In this document: piece after piece, positions 50,507 through 59,954 of the stretch
Layout: each line of letters opens with the position of its first letter
How positions within the stretch are numbered: position 1 is the first letter of the stretch
Source of the DNA: JBHJHP01 sp042219855
GTDB lineage: Bacteria; Bacteroidota; Bacteroidia; Bacteroidales; UBA5342
Length of the DNA stretch: 64,000 nucleotides
Assembly (NCBI RefSeq): GCF_042219855.1
Contig: NZ_JBHJHP010000001.1
Location: forward strand, 620,001 to 684,000
Direction of reading: 5' to 3'
Notes under the pieces: model-generated
What the model was told of the DNA's origin: nothing
The model's input: the letters and a program-made list of their open reading frames with translations, nothing else
Databases searched by the model: none
Made by a program: the position numbers and the translations under genes

Positions 50507-50525
50507 CTTGTATATCGTTATGATC

Positions 50526-50975
50526 TTATTTAAAGTTATACCGCACTGTCAGAGCAGTTCCACCAAACCAGCCATAAAACCTGCCCACAATATCAAATGA
50601 TGGTTTCCAGTCCACAGCTATATCTACAGGGAATTCCCTGAAGGTATATTCCAGTCCGACAATGCCATCAACCCCGGCTATAAAACTACGCGTATAGGGA
50701 TTTCCAAATCCGGCATGTGCACCGCCACCATAATACCACATCAAACCTTCGATATCAAAAGCTTCATTGTGTACCTCATACAAACCGGTTACAGCGATAT
50801 TATTCCAGCGTGTTGAAAAAATTCCTTCCAGCGCCGTATGATCATTGACAAAATGCTTCAGCGTAATACCGCTTTCAAATCCCATACGTAAACCAACAGA
50901 TGTTTGATAAGGTTGAGCGTTGAGTGTAATGGCAGAAAATAGCAGAAACAGAGTGATTACTAATGATTTTTTCAT
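50526..50975 (-). CDS. Small outer-membrane beta-barrel protein
   Basis: A 149-residue protein with a signal peptide (residues 1-20, ending LNAQ). The mature part has alternating hydrophobic/polar strands (SVGLRMGFESGITLKHF, NNIAVTGLYEVH, GLEYTFREF) and ends in FGGTALTVRYNFK. The terminal aromatic pattern and glycine-rich turns suit an eight-strand OmpX/OmpW-like barrel. No specific family is certain. It lies 15 bp after the DUF2147 gene on the same strand, so they are probably cotranscribed. Confidence 0.8.
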   Translation of the reverse strand: MKKSLVITLFLLFSAITLNAQPYQTSVGLRMGFESGITLKHFVNDHTALEGIFSTRWNNIAVTGLYEVHNEAFDIEGLMWYYGGGAHAGFGNPYTRSFIAGVDGIVGLEYTFREFPVDIAVDWKPSFDIVGRFYGWFGGTALTVRYNFK

Positions 50976-50990
50976 GATTTTATTTTTATT

Positions 50991-51416
50991 TTAATTATAC
51001 GATTCCTCAAGATACCATGTTTGAGTTCTGAAAAAGGGACCAATATAACCTCTTACATTCAGTTTATTGCCTTCCCTCCATATTTTTACGTCATAAAGTT
51101 TGCCATTATCCGGATCCAGAATTCCATCATCGCCTTTCCAGTAACCCTCGTCATTTTTTAACCCGGTAATTATAGTTAAACCAATAAGAGGTTTCAAATG
51201 TCTGTTTCCTGGACATTTATCACACAACGGATTTTCCTCATCATTATCCAGTAATTTTATGATATCGCCATACGCTTTACCGTCTTTAATATAAATTTTT
51301 ACTATAGACTTGGCCTTACCGGTGTTATCATCGATGGTTTTCCAGTGACCCGTAATATTCTGCGAAAACAATGCCGTTGTCAGAAACAGCAGGGATATTA
51401 ACATTATACTTTTCAT
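50991..51416 (-). CDS. DUF2147 family periplasmic protein
   Basis: A 141-residue exported protein: signal peptide (MKSIMLISLLFLTTALFSQ), then the DUF2147 beta-rich domain with GHWKTIDDNTGKAKSIVKIY, CDKCPGNRHLKPLIGL, GILDPDNGKLYDVKIW and VRGYIGPFFRTQTW. The CxxC pair (CDKC) near residue 68 is common in the family. The domain is lipocalin-like and its function is unknown. It is first in a two-gene operon with the beta-barrel protein. Confidence 0.92.
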   Translation of the reverse strand: MKSIMLISLLFLTTALFSQNITGHWKTIDDNTGKAKSIVKIYIKDGKAYGDIIKLLDNDEENPLCDKCPGNRHLKPLIGLTIITGLKNDEGYWKGDDGILDPDNGKLYDVKIWREGNKLNVRGYIGPFFRTQTWYLEESYN

Positions 51417-51516
51417 ACAAATAAATTTAAGTTCGTATAAATATATTAACAGTTTTTGTAACTTTTAAACGTTTAAGACGTATTTGAAATAGTACAACAA
51501 TAATACTTAAAAAATT

Positions 51517-52245
51517 ATGAAAAATATAATTCTTCTCTCTGCAGTTGTTTTAACGCTTACCCTGGTAGCATTTGATGCTCCGAAAGATGACATAAACATA
51601 AGAGGAAACGGCAATGTCCTGACCACCTCACGTGCTGTATCTCCATTTTCTGAGCTTGAAATAGACGGAGTGTTCAATATCTATCTGCTTCAGGGCGACC
51701 AGGAGATGGTAAAAGTGGAAACGGATGAAAATTTACAGGATGTTGTGATTGTTAAAAACAAAGACAATACACTGAAAATCAAAACAAAAGATGATTTTAA
51801 CATCAAGCATTCCACAAAAAGTAATATCTACATTACGTTAAAAAGCATTACTCGGCTTGAAGTTAATTCTGTTGGTAAAACAGAATGCAGGGATGAATTA
51901 AAACTGGACCGGTTATCTCTGGAAATTAACAGTGTTGGTAAAACATATTTAAAACTTGACTGTAACCAGCTTAATGCTGAAGTAAATGCAGTCGGTTCAC
52001 TTGTTATGGAAGGAAGAGCAAAAAGTGCCAATATAGAACATACTGGTGTTGGAAGCATGAATGCATATGATTTTAATGTAGCCTATTTATCACTTGAGCA
52101 TTCCGGCATCGGAAGCGTTGAGGCTTATGCTTCAAAAGAACTGTCTATATCATCTGATGGCATTGGCAGTGTGAAATACAAAGGACCAGCAGAAGTTACC
52201 AAACTGGAAACATCGGGTATTGGTTCAGTAAAAAAAGTTGATTGA
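51517..52245 (+). CDS. Head-GIN (DUF2807) adhesin-like protein
   Basis: A 242-residue exported protein of the putative auto-transporter adhesin head-GIN family, mostly found in Bacteroidota. After a short signal peptide come the family motifs SPFSELEIDGVFNIYLLQGD (about residues 45-64) and VETDENLQDVVIVKNKDNTL. Repeated short strands with xxVGK/S or xxIGS turns follow (LEVNSVGKTE, HTGVGSM, HSGIGSVEAY, SDGIGSVKYKG), which form a right-handed beta-helix-like ladder. The role is unknown; surface or periplasmic binding is likely. The gene is followed by a strong terminator at 52276. Confidence 0.9.
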   Translation: MKNIILLSAVVLTLTLVAFDAPKDDINIRGNGNVLTTSRAVSPFSELEIDGVFNIYLLQGDQEMVKVETDENLQDVVIVKNKDNTLKIKTKDDFNIKHSTKSNIYITLKSITRLEVNSVGKTECRDELKLDRLSLEINSVGKTYLKLDCNQLNAEVNAVGSLVMEGRAKSANIEHTGVGSMNAYDFNVAYLSLEHSGIGSVEAYASKELSISSDGIGSVKYKGPAEVTKLETSGIGSVKKVD

Positions 52246-52275
52246 CCAGATATGTTATCATATCATCCCTAAAAG

Positions 52276-52307
52276 GAGGTGCATCAGTATGATGTGCCTC
52301 TTTTTTT
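52276..52307 (+). terminator. Terminator after the head-GIN gene
   Basis: An 11-bp stem GAGGTGCATCA / TGATGTGCCTC (two wobble pairs) with a GTA loop, followed by seven T. Confidence 0.9.
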
Positions 52308-52338
52308 GTATGTTTGTACTAAAGTTAAACGTTTAGCT

Positions 52339-52797
52339 ATGTCTGATTTTGTGCCTAAGGATCATGTAAAAGTAACCCTAATGATCTTTACTGCTATGTT
52401 GGGAGGTTTATTTGTATATGCCATGATTGCCCTATTTGTCACCTATGGGAAAAAACAGGGCATAACTGTAGTAAACACTGATTTATATATTGCTGTGGCA
52501 TCCGCTTTTATAGCTGTCATTGCAGGTGAGTTCATTGCAGCTTCCATCGTTAAAAACGCCATGAAAAAAGACTTTGAGAAGAAATTAACAGCCTACAGGT
52601 CGGCTGTATTTACCAAAATATCTTTGATGGAACTTTCTGCTATATACGCCATAACCATGTATATTCTCACTGCAAACATGTATTTACTGGCTGTAGCCGC
52701 AGTTCTCGTGTTTTTATTCAGATACAGTCGCCCATCACCAATAAGAGCAGCAAAAATGATGAAACTAAATCAGAAAGAAGCGAAGCAGCTAATGTGA
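52339..52797 (+). CDS. Four-helix membrane protein of unknown function
   Basis: A 152-residue protein. The ATG at 52339 (MSDFVPKDHVKV) is preferred over the longer start at 52279, which would be translated from inside the terminator hairpin. Four hydrophobic segments are visible: VTLMIFTAMLGGLFVYAMIAL (about 11-31), LYIAVASAFIAVIAGEFIAAS (about 49-69), LMELSAIYAITMYILTANMY (about 95-114) and LLAVAAVLVFLF (about 115-126). The helices surround a short cytosolic Lys-rich loop. I do not recognise a family. TATGTTTG at 52309-52316 could be its -7 promoter element. It is convergent with the aldo/keto reductase gene. Confidence 0.78.
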   Translation: MSDFVPKDHVKVTLMIFTAMLGGLFVYAMIALFVTYGKKQGITVVNTDLYIAVASAFIAVIAGEFIAASIVKNAMKKDFEKKLTAYRSAVFTKISLMELSAIYAITMYILTANMYLLAVAAVLVFLFRYSRPSPIRAAKMMKLNQKEAKQLM

Positions 52798-52809
52798 TAC
52801 TGCTTTCAT

Positions 52810-53847
52810 TTATGGCGCCGGATTAGGTATTTCCCTGTGGATCAACTCTATTGCCTGTAAAATATCATCGGATAAAGTCAAATTAATACTTTCAATATCT
52901 TCTTTTAACTGAGCCATAGAGGTTGCACCAATTATTGTACTGGTTACAAAATCACGGCTGCTAACAAAAGACAGTGCCATTTGAGCAGGACTTAAGCCCG
53001 AATCCTTAGCCAGTTTTACATATTTTTCCATTGCTTCCCATGCTTTTGGTTTACTATACCTTGGCAGCCTGTCACTGAATAAAGTAAGTCTGGCTCCCGG
53101 AGGCATCATCCCACCTGATTTATATTTTCCTGTGAGCAATCCAAATGCCAGGGGAGAATATGCAAGTAATCCGGCTTTTTCTCTGATGGCAATCTCTGCC
53201 AGTCCCACTTCAAAAGTGCGGTTCAGCAGGCTATACGGATTCTGGATACTGACTATTTTGGGAAGATTATACTGATCAGCCAGTTTTAAAAATGACATAA
53301 GTCCCCATGGTGTTTCATTGGATAATCCAATATATCTGATTCTTTTTAACTCAACCTGTTCCTGCAACGATTCCAGAACAACTTTAAAATCTGTGCCTAT
53401 GCCATTCGATTTATGATTGTAGCCCAGACGTCCAAAAAAGTTTGTTGGTCTTTCCGGCCAGTGAAGCTGATAGAGATCAATATAATCTGTGTGCAGACGT
53501 TCAAGGCTCTTCTCGATCGCTTCGTTTATATGCAACCTGGAAAAGGAGGGAGACTTTCTGATATGTTCCATCCCGGGCCCCGCAATTTTACTGGCAAGTA
53601 TAAGCTGATCCCTGTCCTGTCTTTTTCTGAGCCATGATCCGATATACTTTTCTGTCAGTCCCTGAGTTTCCGGCCGGGACGGAACGGAGTACATCTCAGC
53701 TGTATCAATAAAATTGATCTTCTGATCGATCGCGTAATCGAGTTGTTCATGGGCTTCAAGTTCTGTATTCTGTTCTCCCCAGGTCATAGTGCCGAGGCAA
53801 ATCTTACTCACATTTATTCCGGTGTTTCCTAAAGAATCGTATATCAT
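52810..53847 (-). CDS. Aldo/keto reductase (Tas-like)
   Basis: A 345-residue NADPH-dependent oxidoreductase with a TIM-barrel fold. The catalytic tetrad is visible as Asp/Tyr in FIDTAEMY (about residues 46-53), Lys in LILASKIAG near 87, and His in DLYQLHWPERP near 130. The NADP-binding C-terminus has STIIGATSMAQLKEDI. The insertion YSVPSRPETQGLTEKYIG after the catalytic Tyr is characteristic of the E. coli Tas-like branch. The start at 53847 (MIYDSLGNTGINVS) fits the family better than 53907. Substrate unknown. Confidence 0.93.
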   Translation of the reverse strand: MIYDSLGNTGINVSKICLGTMTWGEQNTELEAHEQLDYAIDQKINFIDTAEMYSVPSRPETQGLTEKYIGSWLRKRQDRDQLILASKIAGPGMEHIRKSPSFSRLHINEAIEKSLERLHTDYIDLYQLHWPERPTNFFGRLGYNHKSNGIGTDFKVVLESLQEQVELKRIRYIGLSNETPWGLMSFLKLADQYNLPKIVSIQNPYSLLNRTFEVGLAEIAIREKAGLLAYSPLAFGLLTGKYKSGGMMPPGARLTLFSDRLPRYSKPKAWEAMEKYVKLAKDSGLSPAQMALSFVSSRDFVTSTIIGATSMAQLKEDIESINLTLSDDILQAIELIHREIPNPAP

Positions 53848-54042
53848 TATATCATTTTTGTTTCCATAATCAACCTTAAAAATGCATACATAGTTCATTG
53901 CATCCAAGAATTTAAAATCAATCTTATGAACAAATATTTACAACAGAATATGTATCGTATAAGCTTATGATTATTTATTATTTGCCATGGAGGATAAACA
54001 GCATACTTAACCATATGAAATTCAATAAAAAAGTGTGAAATC

Positions 54043-54074
54043 TTTCAGCATTACTGATAAATAGTGTATCTTTG
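54043..54074 (+). promoter_or_regulatory. Bacteroidota-type promoter of rpsA
   Basis: The -7 element TATCTTTG (54067-54074) fits TAnnTTTG exactly. A -33-like TTTC (54043-54046) lies 20 bp upstream. The leader is about 50 nt. Confidence 0.75.
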
Positions 54075-54132
54075 CGCCGCGATAAGAAAATATAATGTCT
54101 AACTTATTAGTTTTTACAGAGTTAATTAATTT

Positions 54133-56370
54133 ATGTCACAAAACGAAGAAAAAAAACTGGAAAACCAGGAGCCTCAGGAAGAGGTAAAAAACCAGGCTGA
54201 ACAAGCCGAAGAAACAAAACAGGAAGCTCCTGTTGAAGAAACCAAAGAAGAAACAGAAGCAGCACCCGTTGCCGAAGAAACCCCAAAAACAGAAGAAAAA
54301 GCTGAAGAAGCACCTGCTGCTGAGGTAAAGGAAGAAGTTGCTGAACCTGTAGCTAAAAAAGAAACTGTTAAGGAAGAAAAGAAAACAGCTAAAGCTGCAG
54401 CATCAGATGATTTCGACTGGGATGCCTTTGAAAGGGGAGATGATGTTCCTGACAAAGATGCCAGTGAACTTGAAAAAATTTACGACGGTACACTTTCAAC
54501 TATTGCTGAAAAAGAAGTTGTTGAAGGTACTGTTATTTCAATGAACAAAAGAGAAGTTGTTGTTAACATCGGCTTTAAATCAGACGGTATTGTCAGCTTA
54601 AATGAATTCAGGTACAATCCTGAGCTAAAAGTGGGTGATACAGTTGAAGTTTACATTGAAAACCAGGAAGACAAAAAAGGACAGCTTGTACTTTCTCATA
54701 AAAAAGCGCGTGCTATGCGTTCATGGGATCGTGTTAATGCTGCTCTTGATAATGATGAAATTATCAAAGGTTACATCAAATGCCGTACTAAAGGTGGTAT
54801 GATCGTGGATGTATTCGGAATTGAAGCTTTCCTTCCGGGATCACAGATTGATGTTAAACCAATTCGCGACTACGATATTTACGTTGGGAAAACGATGGAA
54901 TTCAAAGTGGTTAAAATTAACCAGGAATTCCGCAATGTCGTGGTATCTCACAAAGCTCTTATTGAGGCTGAACTTGAAGAACAGAAAAAACAGATTATTC
55001 AGAAACTTGAAAAAGGTCAGGTTCTTGAAGGAACAGTTAAAAACATTACTTCTTACGGTGTATTCATTGACCTTGGAGGTGTAGATGGACTTATCCATAT
55101 TACCGACCTTTCATGGGGACGTGTTACTCATCCGGAAGAAATTGTTCAGCTGGATCAGAAACTGAATGTCGTTATTCTTGACTTCGATGATGACAAGAAA
55201 CGTATTGCACTCGGATTAAAGCAGCTTACACCACACCCATGGGATTCACTGGATGAAGATCTTAAAGTTGGTGATAAAGTGAAAGGTAAAGTGGTTGTAC
55301 TGGCAGATTACGGTGCATTTGTTGAGATTGCTCCGGGAGTTGAAGGTCTGATCCACGTATCTGAAATGTCATGGAGCCAGCACTTGCGCAGTGCACAGGA
55401 CTTCCTGAAAGTTGGTGACGATGTGGAAGCAGTAATCCTTACTCTGGATCGTGACGAGCGTAAAATGTCACTCGGGATCAAACAGCTGAAAGAAGATCCA
55501 TGGGCTAATATCAACGAAAAATATGGTGTTGGAAGTAAACATACGGCAACTGTTCGTAATTTCACCAACTTCGGTGTATTTGTTGAAATTGAAGAAGGTG
55601 TTGACGGTCTGATTCACATATCGGATCTTTCCTGGACCAAAAAAATCAAACATCCTGCCGAATTCACTCAGATAGGTGCTGATATTGAAGTTGTAGTACT
55701 TGAAATTGATCTGGATAACCGTCGCTTAAGTCTTGGCCACAAGCAGCTTGAGGAAAATCCATGGGATGTATTCGAGACGATCTTCAGTGAAGGTTCTATC
55801 CATGAAGGAACAATTATTGAATTGTTTGATAAAGGAGCTGTCGTTTCTTTACCTTACGGTGTTGAAGGATTTGCTACTCCAAAACATCTGGTTAAGGAAG
55901 ATGGCACACCAGCGAAAATGGATGAGAAACTGGAATTCAAGGTTATTGAGTTCAACAAGGATTCAAAAAGAATCATTGTCTCTCACAGCCGGGTTTTTGA
56001 AGATGAGAAACGTGCTGAAGATAAAGCAAAACGCAAATCTCAGGCTTCTTCAAACAAAAAGGGCATGAAGAAAGTTGTTGACAACCTTGAGAAAACCACT
56101 CTTGGTGATGTGACAGACCTTGCTGCTTTAAAAGATCAGCTTGAGGCTGCTGCTAAGCCAAAAGCAAAAAAGGCTGCGCCTAAAAAAGCTGAACCGGCAG
56201 AACCAAAAGCTGAGGCAAAGGAGGAAGTTAAAGAAGAAAAAGCAACTCCTGCAGCAGAAGAAAAATCTGAAAAAGCTGAAGAGCCAAAGGCTGAGAAAGA
56301 AGCTCCAAAAGCTCCTGAAAAAGCCAAAGCTAAAGAGGCTGATGAAGATGCAAAGGAAGATAAAGAATAA
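54133..56370 (+). CDS. rpsA: 30S ribosomal protein S1 with long acidic/basic tails
   Basis: A 745-residue RNA-binding ribosomal protein that helps mRNA reach the 30S subunit. Six S1 (OB-fold) repeats lie between residues about 130 and 640. The clearest are VLEGTVKNITSYGVFIDLGG, KGKVVVLADYGAFVEIAPG and HTATVRNFTNFGVFVEIEEG, each followed by a GLIHI/VS(D/E)(L/M)SW box. The first about 95 residues are Glu/Ala/Lys low complexity and strongly acidic. The last about 95 residues (from about 650) are Ala/Lys/Glu low complexity. E. coli S1 (557 residues) lacks both tails. Promoter at 54043, terminator at 56389. Monocistronic. Confidence 0.96.
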   Translation: MSQNEEKKLENQEPQEEVKNQAEQAEETKQEAPVEETKEETEAAPVAEETPKTEEKAEEAPAAEVKEEVAEPVAKKETVKEEKKTAKAAASDDFDWDAFERGDDVPDKDASELEKIYDGTLSTIAEKEVVEGTVISMNKREVVVNIGFKSDGIVSLNEFRYNPELKVGDTVEVYIENQEDKKGQLVLSHKKARAMRSWDRVNAALDNDEIIKGYIKCRTKGGMIVDVFGIEAFLPGSQIDVKPIRDYDIYVGKTMEFKVVKINQEFRNVVVSHKALIEAELEEQKKQIIQKLEKGQVLEGTVKNITSYGVFIDLGGVDGLIHITDLSWGRVTHPEEIVQLDQKLNVVILDFDDDKKRIALGLKQLTPHPWDSLDEDLKVGDKVKGKVVVLADYGAFVEIAPGVEGLIHVSEMSWSQHLRSAQDFLKVGDDVEAVILTLDRDERKMSLGIKQLKEDPWANINEKYGVGSKHTATVRNFTNFGVFVEIEEGVDGLIHISDLSWTKKIKHPAEFTQIGADIEVVVLEIDLDNRRLSLGHKQLEENPWDVFETIFSEGSIHEGTIIELFDKGAVVSLPYGVEGFATPKHLVKEDGTPAKMDEKLEFKVIEFNKDSKRIIVSHSRVFEDEKRAEDKAKRKSQASSNKKGMKKVVDNLEKTTLGDVTDLAALKDQLEAAAKPKAKKAAPKKAEPAEPKAEAKEEVKEEKATPAAEEKSEKAEEPKAEKEAPKAPEKAKAKEADEDAKEDKE

Positions 56371-56388
56371 TCATTCTGTATCAGATAC

Positions 56389-56419
56389 AAAAAAAGGCGA
56401 CCGATGGTCGCCTTTTTTT
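56389..56419. terminator. Terminator after rpsA
   Basis: Stem AAAAAAAGGCGACC / GGTCGCCTTTTTTT with a GAT loop between convergent rpsA and rfbB. The A and T runs on both sides allow termination in both directions. Confidence 0.93.
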
Positions 56420-56436
56420 ATGGTCTGTTTTAAACG

Positions 56437-57489
56437 CTACCTTTCTTTATATTGTGTTTCATAATACTTTTCGTATTCCCCTGATACAACATTATTCAAC
56501 CAGGCTTCATTGCTTAGATACCATTCCACGGTTTTTTCGAGCCCCTCTTCAAATTGTAATGAAGGTTGCCAGTTTAACTCATTTTGCAGTTTCGTTGAAT
56601 CAATAGCATACCGCAAATCATGTCCCGCACGGTCTTTAACGTAAGTAATTAGTTTTTCTGATTGTCCCTGATTACGTCCAAGCTTTTTGTCCATAATCTG
56701 ACATAAGAGTTTTATAAGTGCAATATTCGTCCATTCATTGTGTCCACCAATGTTATAGGTTTCGCCGGTTTTACCCTTGTGGTAAATGACATCAATTGCC
56801 CTGGCATGATCTTCTACCCAAAGCCAGTCTCTTACATTTTCTCCTTTACCATATACTGGCAAAGGCTTGTTATTTTTAATGTTATTGATGAAAAGGGGGA
56901 TTAACTTTTCAGGAAACTGATAGGAGCCATAATTATTTGAGCAGTTTGACACAACCGTCGGGATTCCGAATGTATCATGATAAGCCCTGACAAAGTGATC
57001 TGAGCTTGCTTTAGATGCAGAGTACGGACTATGAGGGTCGTAAGCAGTGGTCTCTGTAAAAAAACCACTGATGCCAAGTGAACCATATACTTCATCTGTA
57101 GAGATGTGGTAGAATCGTTTCTGATCATAATTATCTTTCCAGATTAATCTGGCTGCATTCAGCAGATTAACCGTTCCGATAACGTTGGTAAATACAAATT
57201 CAGTTGGATTGGATATTGACCTGTCCACATGAGACTCCGCAGCCAGGTGAATGACGCCATCAAACTGATGTTCGCGAAACAACGAAGTGATAAAACCTTC
57301 ATCTACAATATCACCTTTAATAAAACTGTAATTTTCACGGCCCTCAATATCACTAAGATTCGCAAGATTACCTGCATATGTAAGCTTATCCAGGTTAAAT
57401 ATTTTATACTCGGGATATTTATTAACGAATAACCTGACAACATGTGAACCGATAAAACCGGCTCCTCCTGTGATTAATATTTTTTTCAT
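56437..57489 (-). CDS. rfbB: dTDP-glucose 4,6-dehydratase
   Basis: A 350-residue extended SDR making dTDP-4-keto-6-deoxyglucose, precursor of rhamnose and other deoxysugars. The NAD motif ITGGAGFIGSHVV is at residues 5-17. HLAAESHVDRSI (near 83) and the catalytic STDEVYGSLG (with the Thr-Asp-Glu set) follow, then the YSASKASSDHFVRAY YxxxK box near 160. NCSNNYGSYQFPEKLIPLFI is diagnostic for RmlB. rfbA, rfbC and rfbD are not in the window, so the rest of the pathway must be elsewhere. It lies 74 bp downstream of galE on the same strand. Confidence 0.96.
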   Translation of the reverse strand: MKKILITGGAGFIGSHVVRLFVNKYPEYKIFNLDKLTYAGNLANLSDIEGRENYSFIKGDIVDEGFITSLFREHQFDGVIHLAAESHVDRSISNPTEFVFTNVIGTVNLLNAARLIWKDNYDQKRFYHISTDEVYGSLGISGFFTETTAYDPHSPYSASKASSDHFVRAYHDTFGIPTVVSNCSNNYGSYQFPEKLIPLFINNIKNNKPLPVYGKGENVRDWLWVEDHARAIDVIYHKGKTGETYNIGGHNEWTNIALIKLLCQIMDKKLGRNQGQSEKLITYVKDRAGHDLRYAIDSTKLQNELNWQPSLQFEEGLEKTVEWYLSNEAWLNNVVSGEYEKYYETQYKER

Positions 57490-57563
57490 TTATTCTTTGT
57501 TAAACTGTTTTTCGTAAAATATTAATTAGAATTCAGAAATCCAAACATCTTGTGTCTTAGCTA

Positions 57564-58592
57564 TTACTTCAGTCCACGATAATGTTTCTCCCAGTTCCAT
57601 GCAGAAGCCAGAGTTTCTGCCAGAGTTTTCTCAGCTGTCCATCCAAGCTCCTGATTTGCTTTTGTGGTATCAGCATATATTTTTTCAATATCACCGGCAC
57701 GTCTGCCAACAATACTGTATTTCAGATCTATTTTATTGACGTCACTAAAGGTTTTAACCAATTCAAGAACTGACGCTCCATTTCCGGTACCCACATTAAA
57801 ATACTCATATGCACCATTATTTTTACCATCTAATAATCTGTTAATGGCAAAAACGTGAGCCTTCGCGAGGTCAACCACGTTAATAAAATCCCTGATGCAA
57901 CTTCCGTCAGGCGTATTATAATCATCACCAAATACTTTAAGTTCGTCTCTTAATCCTGCTGCAGTCTGAGTAATATAAGGCAACAGATTATTTGGGATCC
58001 CCTGTGGCAGTTCGCCAATTAGTCCGCTTTCATGTGCCCCAATCGGATTAAAATACCTTAAAGCAATAGCATTGATGTTACCATAAGCTTTTGCAGAATC
58101 TCTTAAAATATCCTCACAAATGGCTTTTGTGTTCCCATATGGACTCTCAGCTTCTTTTCTTGGTGTTTCTTCGGTAACCGGCAACTCATCCGGTTGTCCG
58201 TAAACCGTACAGGATGAGCTGAATACAATATTCTTAACATCACTGATCCTCATGGCTTCAACCAGATTAATCAATGAAAGTACGTTGTTTTTATAATAAA
58301 GTAACGGTTCCTGCACCGATTCACCTACGGCTTTTGAAGCTGCGAAATGAATGATGGCTTTAATATCTTTGTTTTCGGCAAAAAGTGACTGTGTTTTTGA
58401 CATATCCTGCAGATTGAACTGATAAAATGCAGGTTTTGTACCGGTGATTTTTTCAATGCTATCCAGAACTTCTATGGAGGAATTGGAAAGATCATCTACA
58501 ATTACAACTTCAAAACCAGAATTTATTAATTCCACGGCAGTGTGTGAACCAATATACCCCGTTCCACCTGTGACTAAAATTTTTTGTTTCAT
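57564..58592 (-). CDS. galE: UDP-glucose 4-epimerase
   Basis: A 342-residue extended SDR interconverting UDP-glucose and UDP-galactose (or their N-acetyl forms). The NAD motif VTGGTGYIGSHTAVEL is at residues 6-21, HFAASKAVGES near 82, and the catalytic Ser in VFSSSCTVYGQP near 124. The YxxxK pair is in SPYGNTKAICEDIL near 150, and RYFNPIGAHESGLIGE is diagnostic for GalE. It supplies galactose units for surface glycans and for galactose use. It is probably cotranscribed with rfbB. A promoter upstream is likely near 58630-58650 (minus-strand TAATTTTTG), but it is imperfect. Confidence 0.95.
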   Translation of the reverse strand: MKQKILVTGGTGYIGSHTAVELINSGFEVVIVDDLSNSSIEVLDSIEKITGTKPAFYQFNLQDMSKTQSLFAENKDIKAIIHFAASKAVGESVQEPLLYYKNNVLSLINLVEAMRISDVKNIVFSSSCTVYGQPDELPVTEETPRKEAESPYGNTKAICEDILRDSAKAYGNINAIALRYFNPIGAHESGLIGELPQGIPNNLLPYITQTAAGLRDELKVFGDDYNTPDGSCIRDFINVVDLAKAHVFAINRLLDGKNNGAYEYFNVGTGNGASVLELVKTFSDVNKIDLKYSIVGRRAGDIEKIYADTTKANQELGWTAEKTLAETLASAWNWEKHYRGLK

Positions 58593-58808
58593 TATATTGT
58601 TTTATTCGATTTTCAGGATTTATTATTCTTAATGTTTTCAGGCTTAAAAATACGCAAAAATTAGCGCTGATGAATCCTGTAGCCGCTTTTTTTGTTTGAA
58701 TGACCGTTCAAGTCTGAACTTTGGTGCGTTAACCTGTATATATGTAAGGAATATTTTAAAAATCTGTTTTTATTTGACACTTTTGTATGATAATACCTGA
58801 AACGTGAT

Positions 58809-59954
58809 ATGAACGCTGCGATAGGTCACATTTTACATATACCAAGATGGTTCCCGGGTTTAAACAGTCCCCAGGGAGGAATTTTTATATTCAAGCACAT
58901 TGCAGCTTCTATAAACTTCCGCCATAGCGTAATAAATGTTAATAGTTCAAGAGGGAAAAATATTCCGGTTAATACGGTTTTAATCGGACAGACTGATCTT
59001 ATTACAACCTATTCTTATTTTTACAATTCCCGGAATAAAGTCTGGAGCCTTTTTTTATATGTCCGGGGTGTTTATAAATGTTATAAAGAAGTTTTAAAAC
59101 AGCAGTCAAAACCAGATGTTATTCATGCTCATGTTCTGTTAAGGACCTACGTTGTCGCTTATTTTATACATCTTTTACTTAAGAAGCCATACATCATAAC
59201 AGAGCATTGGTCCGGTTATCATTATGGTCTGTTTTGGAAGAAAAGTTTATTTTACCGGTTTTTGCTGAGATTCACAATGAAAAGAGCCGGAAGAATTCTT
59301 GTGGTCTCAAACCGCTTGAAAAGGGATATTTTAGACTGCGTTTCTGTAGAGCAGGAGCAATTGGAGATTATACCAAATGTGGCAGAGGCGATTATAAAAA
59401 AACATCAGAGCAAAGCAGATGGACCTGTTAGAATTGTGTCAGTAGCTGATCTTAAAGATGGGATTAAGCGCGTATCATCCGTTATTGAAATAATCAGGGA
59501 ACTGAATCTTGAAAATGTGGAATACCATATTATTGGAGATGGACCGGATATGGAAAACCTTCAGGTTCTTGCAGGTAGCATGCTCAACCGTTCTGTTTAT
59601 TTCTACGGAGAACTGTCAAATGATCAGGTGTTGAGTAAACTTTCAGAATTTGATTTTTTGATTCAAAACAGCCTCTACGAAACATTTGGCCTGGTCCCGC
59701 TTGAAGCACTTTTGGCTGGATTACCGGTAATCTCTACCATTACAGGTTGTCCTGAAGAAATTCAAAGCAGTGAAGCGGGTATTTTTATTGATCCGGATCA
59801 ACCGGAGGCTTTGAAAAATGCCATTTATAAAATGGTAAATACGTACAGAAATTATGACTTGGGTGGAATTCAAAAGAAGATTACAGAGCGCTTTTCTTCA
59901 GCGCAGGTTGGGATAGAACAGGAACGGATTTATAACGATATATTAAAGAAATGA
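58809..59954 (+). CDS. Family 4 glycosyltransferase
   Basis: A 381-residue GT-B enzyme. The N-terminal IPRWFPGLNSPQGGIFIFKH (about residues 10-29) is the acceptor-side Gly loop. VIHAHVLLRTYVVAYFIHLL and ITEHWSGYHYG follow, then the donor-domain YHIIGDGPDMENL and the E-x7-E motif in ETFGLVPLEALLAGLPVIST (near 297-316). The family match is strong; the sugar is unknown. It is separate from the main cluster but close to galE and rfbB. Its stop overlaps the DNA-alkylation-repair-like gene by 4 bp. Confidence 0.93.
   Translation: MNAAIGHILHIPRWFPGLNSPQGGIFIFKHIAASINFRHSVINVNSSRGKNIPVNTVLIGQTDLITTYSYFYNSRNKVWSLFLYVRGVYKCYKEVLKQQSKPDVIHAHVLLRTYVVAYFIHLLLKKPYIITEHWSGYHYGLFWKKSLFYRFLLRFTMKRAGRILVVSNRLKRDILDCVSVEQEQLEIIPNVAEAIIKKHQSKADGPVRIVSVADLKDGIKRVSSVIEIIRELNLENVEYHIIGDGPDMENLQVLAGSMLNRSVYFYGELSNDQVLSKLSEFDFLIQNSLYETFGLVPLEALLAGLPVISTITGCPEEIQSSEAGIFIDPDQPEALKNAIYKMVNTYRNYDLGGIQKKITERFSSAQVGIEQERIYNDILKK

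Noticed and set aside
54131..54455. Minus-strand ORFs opposite the rpsA 5' end (Leu- or Ser-rich)
   Set aside because: They are complements of the Glu/Ala/Lys low-complexity tail and have no family features.
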